NCBI RefSeq assembly: GCF_000231055.2
Contig: NZ_CM001466.1
Span: forward strand, 3,155,483-3,207,787
From: Saccharomonospora azurea NA-128
GTDB lineage: Bacteria > Actinomycetota > Actinomycetes > Mycobacteriales > Pseudonocardiaceae
DNA length: 52,305 nucleotides
Direction: 5' to 3'
The position numbers and the translations under genes were made by a program. This document shows, piece by piece, positions 50,287-52,305 of the stretch (its first letter is position 1; each line of letters starts with the position of its first letter). The notes beneath the pieces are model-generated. The model did no database searches. It worked only from the letters and a program-made list of their open reading frames with translations, and was not told where the DNA came from.

Positions 50287-50810
50287 TGTTCGAGAGGTTC
50301 GATCGAGTCGTCAAGGATGTGGTCGTCGGTTCCCAGGCCATCGCCGTGGAGCAAGGAAGCGAGCACGTCGACGCGGTCCACCTGGCGTGTGCACTCCTTC
50401 GCCGGCCCGTCGGGGTGGTGCACCGGGTGCTCGAGGAGAACGGTGTGGCGGCGGACGCGGTCGAGGCGGAGTTCGACAAGGTGCGTCGACGTGGAGGGCT
50501 CAGTGACACCGAGGTCGACGCTCTGGCCGCCGTCGGAATCGACGTGGATCACGTGCTCGCGCAGTTGGGCGGCCAGGACGACGTCACCGGCAGGCGGCGC
50601 CGGAAGTTCTTCCACCACATGCCCTTCAGCGATGCGGCGAGGCGCGTGTTGCTGCGGTCGCTGGAGGAGGCGAGGAACCTCGGCGAGAAGCGGATCACTG
50701 TGGACCACGTCCTCCTGGGTGCCCTCGGCGTTCAGGGTCCGGTCGCCGACGTGCTGGCGGATGCCGGGGTCACCACGACCGCGGTGCACAGGCACCTGCA
50801 GCGGCGGTGA
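50286..50810 (+). CDS. stand-alone Clp N-terminal domain protein
   Basis: A 174-residue protein with two Clp_N repeats (about 1-65 and 105-170): RVVKDVVVGSQAIAVEQGSE, HLACALLRRPVGVVHRVLEE and the second with DAARRVLLRSLEEARNLGEK and HVLLGALGVQGPVADVLADA. It has no AAA+ domain. It may act as an adaptor or sensor that engages ClpC/ClpA-type partners or their substrates. Translationally coupled to the HTH gene. Confidence 0.88.
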   Translation: MFERFDRVVKDVVVGSQAIAVEQGSEHVDAVHLACALLRRPVGVVHRVLEENGVAADAVEAEFDKVRRRGGLSDTEVDALAAVGIDVDHVLAQLGGQDDVTGRRRRKFFHHMPFSDAARRVLLRSLEEARNLGEKRITVDHVLLGALGVQGPVADVLADAGVTTTAVHRHLQRR

Positions 50811-50820
50811 CTGGCACCCC

Positions 50821-51468
50821 TCACCTGCGCTTCGGCGACCACGTGACGTGCGGCAGGAAGAACTGCGTCAGCGGACCGATGGCCAGCGCGTACAGCACGG
50901 TGCCGAGACCGACCGTGCCGCCGAGCAGCCACCCGGTCGCCAGGACGACGACCTCGATCGCGGTGCGGACCGCACGAACCGACCAGTTCGTGCGCGCCGA
51001 CAGGCCCGTCATGAGGCCGTCGCGGGGGCCGGGACCGAGACGCGCTCCGACGTAGACGGCCGTCGCGAGCCCGTTCAGGACGATGCCGCCGAGTAGCAGG
51101 GCCCCCTGCCACACCAGGTGCTGCGGTTGCGGCAGCACCGCTCGCACCAGGTCGACGACCACGGCGATGACGAGGACGTTCGCCACCGTGCCGATGCCGG
51201 GGCGTTGCCGTAGCGGGATCCACGCCGCGAGCACCACGACGCCGGTCAACGCGGTGACCGTGCCGAACGTGAGCCCGGTGCGGTCGGCGACGCCTTCGTG
51301 CAGGACGTCCCAGGGATTCAGCCCGAGTCCCGAGCGGGTCATCATCGCCATGCTCGTGCCGTAACAGGCCAGACCCAGCAGGAGCTGGGTCAACCGGACG
51401 GCCGGAGCCGTGGTGACGGGAACGGGACTGAGTTCGACGGGGGATTTCACCGAGGCCACGTCGCCCAC
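50821..51468 (-). CDS. YczE/YitT-like membrane protein
   Basis: A protein of about 215 residues with five or six helices and the family pattern LTQLLLGLACYGTSMAMMTR, SGLGLNPWDVLHEGVADRTG, and YVGARLGPGPRDGLMTGLS. Function unknown. Several GTG/ATG starts are possible (51468, 51459, 51450). The gene is convergent with the Clp-N gene (10 bases). Confidence 0.8.
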   Translation of the reverse strand: MGDVASVKSPVELSPVPVTTAPAVRLTQLLLGLACYGTSMAMMTRSGLGLNPWDVLHEGVADRTGLTFGTVTALTGVVVLAAWIPLRQRPGIGTVANVLVIAVVVDLVRAVLPQPQHLVWQGALLLGGIVLNGLATAVYVGARLGPGPRDGLMTGLSARTNWSVRAVRTAIEVVVLATGWLLGGTVGLGTVLYALAIGPLTQFFLPHVTWSPKRR

Positions 51469-51565
51469 TATGACCAGCGAGCGGGACGGCCGGAAGAGCC
51501 AATCAACCGGTCCTTTGCCCGACACGGCGTGGGCTGCGACACGTGAGGTGTGAACCGGGGGACCG

Positions 51566-51634
51566 CCGGTGCGCCGGATGCGAGATCAGGCCGTCACTCC
51601 AGGGAAAAGGACGGTGTGGCATCCGGCGCACCGG
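51566..51634. repeat. 16-bp inverted repeat, stem-loop 1
   Basis: CCGGTGCGCCGGATGC (51566-51581) and its perfect complement at 51619-51634, with an inner CCGTC/GACGG pair. Confidence 0.7.
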
Positions 51635-51677
51635 CTCGTCACCGTGCCCGGGGAAGGGCACGGGTGCCGCGGGCCGC

Positions 51678-51706
51678 TTCCGGCATCGCCCCTCGCAATG
51701 CCGGAA
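51678..51706. repeat. inverted repeat, stem-loop 2
   Basis: TTCCGGCAT and ATGCCGGAA (9 bp, perfect) around an 11-base loop. Confidence 0.65.
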
Positions 51707-51721
51707 ACCCCCTTCGGCTCA

Positions 51722-51781
51722 GGTGCACGTCGGTGCGGGGTTTCCGCCCGGCGCGGTGGGCGGAAACCGCCGACGTGCACC
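51722..51781. repeat. double inverted repeat, stem-loop 3
   Basis: Outer arms GGTGCACGTCGG / CCGACGTGCACC (12 bp, perfect) enclose inner arms GGTTTCCGCCC / GGGCGGAAACC (11 bp, perfect), forming one long stem with a small bulge. Confidence 0.75.
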
Positions 51782-51918
51782 CGCGGGGCCTCGAAGCCAC
51801 GGGGGCATCGTGGAGTCGAGACCATGACCCGTCACGGCCGGGCGCGTTCGGCCGGGCGGGAAGTGTGGAATACACGGGACGACCTCTCGGTAAACGACAG
51901 TCCAGGGATGTGACCGTC

Positions 51919-51954
51919 GCCGGTGAGCCTCGCGAGACGTCGCGCGGCACCGGC
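51919..51954. repeat. inverted repeat, stem-loop 4
   Basis: GCCGGTG / CACCGGC (7 bp) with inner CGCGAG/TCGCG-like pairing, 13 bases beyond the stop of the partial gene; may end its transcript. Confidence 0.5.
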
Positions 51955-51966
51955 TACCGAGCAGGC

Positions 51967-52305
51967 TCAGTCAGGGGAGGTCGTGGGTAGCGCGGCTTCT
52001 CGCCCGAGACCGACGATGTCGTGATCGCGGCTGACACCGAGGAGACGCAGCTGGGTCACCGTGGGAACGTCGCCGAGGACGCCGTGTTCGCCGCGGTGCG
52101 CGTGGGGATTGTTGTCGTGGGGCGACGCCGTGGGGTGCGACGGCGCCGCGACGGACGCCGGCGCGGCGGGCGACGGCGCGGCGGGCCCGGAGGGACGCGA
52201 CGAGTCGCCTCCGCGCGCTTCCGAGCTGTCGGAGCCCGGGTCGGCGTGGTGGGCCGACCCGGTGGGCGCGGACTGCGTGCGGGACGACTGCCGCGAGACA
52301 GGACC
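51967..52305 (-). CDS. C-terminal part of a gene running off the window, hypothetical
   Basis: An open frame from the right edge to TGA at 51967-51969 encodes 112 residues: a Ser/Ala/Pro/Gly-rich linker (PAAPSPAAPASVAAPSHPTA) followed by an ordered-looking end, VPTVTQLRLLGVSRDHDIVG and LGREAALPTTSPD. The frame keeps a normal GC-codon pattern. The 5' part is outside the window, so the family is unknown. Confidence 0.6.
   Translation of the reverse strand, partial: GPVSRQSSRTQSAPTGSAHHADPGSDSSEARGGDSSRPSGPAAPSPAAPASVAAPSHPTASPHDNNPHAHRGEHGVLGDVPTVTQLRLLGVSRDHDIVGLGREAALPTTSPD

Larger units (their letters stand above)
51469..51965. other. hairpin-rich non-coding region
   Basis: About 500 bases without a believable gene; the open frames present are Arg/Gly/Pro-rich, as expected from GC-rich non-coding DNA. 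It contains four long inverted repeats described separately, and both flanking genes read leftward, so all the hairpins would lie in the transcript between them. Confidence 0.6.

Noticed and set aside
51569-51913. 114-residue plus-strand frame in the hairpin region
   Set aside because: Its residues follow the inverted repeats and it is Arg/Gly/Pro-rich; no ribosome binding site or family match.

Overview
This is a GC-rich actinobacterial chromosome segment with frequent GTG starts, GGAGG-type ribosome binding sites and many 1-4 base stop/start overlaps. The gene set (an SsgA-family protein, an SigB/SigF-type sigma factor with its anti-sigma kinase, a four-gene conservon, an NHEJ Ku protein, a mycobacterial-type HAMP adenylate cyclase and an Rv2629-like protein) suggests Pseudonocardiaceae, perhaps a Saccharomonospora relative. 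That placement is inference from gene content; no phylogeny was run.

Layout. 1-5 kb: a truncated and apparently frameshifted MalT-type ATPase, a DUF7144 membrane protein, an XRE/ImmA pair, a lipoprotein glycoside hydrolase 3 and SsgA. 5-16 kb: a stand-alone FabH-like synthase, a membrane cyclase, Ku with a degenerate LigD-phosphoesterase-like protein, sigma factor plus anti-sigma factor, an Rv2629-like protein, a TauE-type exporter, a histidinol-phosphate-type aminotransferase and an acetyltransferase. 16-23 kb: a dienelactone-hydrolase-like protein, acetoacetyl-CoA synthetase, tRNA-Ser(GCT) and tRNA-Arg(ACG), then a gene-poor stretch with gene remnants that looks like an old integration scar, and a MarR/membrane-protein divergon. 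23-32 kb: an asparagine-synthetase-like enzyme lacking the glutaminase cysteine, a TetR/flavin-oxidoreductase divergon with two operators, a MerR regulator, an ADP-ribosylglycohydrolase and release factor 3.

32-36 kb is a tightly overlapping ABC-2 transporter plus DesK/DesR-type two-component operon. 36.8-40.9 kb is a complete conservon (sensor-like kinase, roadblock, DUF742, small GTPase) behind a promoter whose predicted start point lies in a perfect palindrome. 41-45.7 kb holds a methyltransferase and a glcDEF glycolate oxidase operon with a palindromic operator. 46-52.3 kb holds an atypical P450 with a small partner, membrane proteins, a PP2C phosphatase divergent from an HTH/Clp-N gene pair, and a roughly 400-base hairpin-rich non-coding stretch before a partial gene at the right edge.

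The most unusual signals are: (i) a family of 21-bp repeats built on GTGTCCGC, in three clusters, each at the 3' end of genes and two of them forming large inverted repeats; (ii) the PP2C / HTH-ClpN divergon, where two TGTCAAC-N4-GTTGACA operators contain the promoter of an apparently leaderless gene; (iii) several enzymes that keep their fold motifs but lack key catalytic residues (AsnB-like, LigD-PE-like, P450, dienelactone-hydrolase-like). All family calls are by eye from motifs; no database search was possible.
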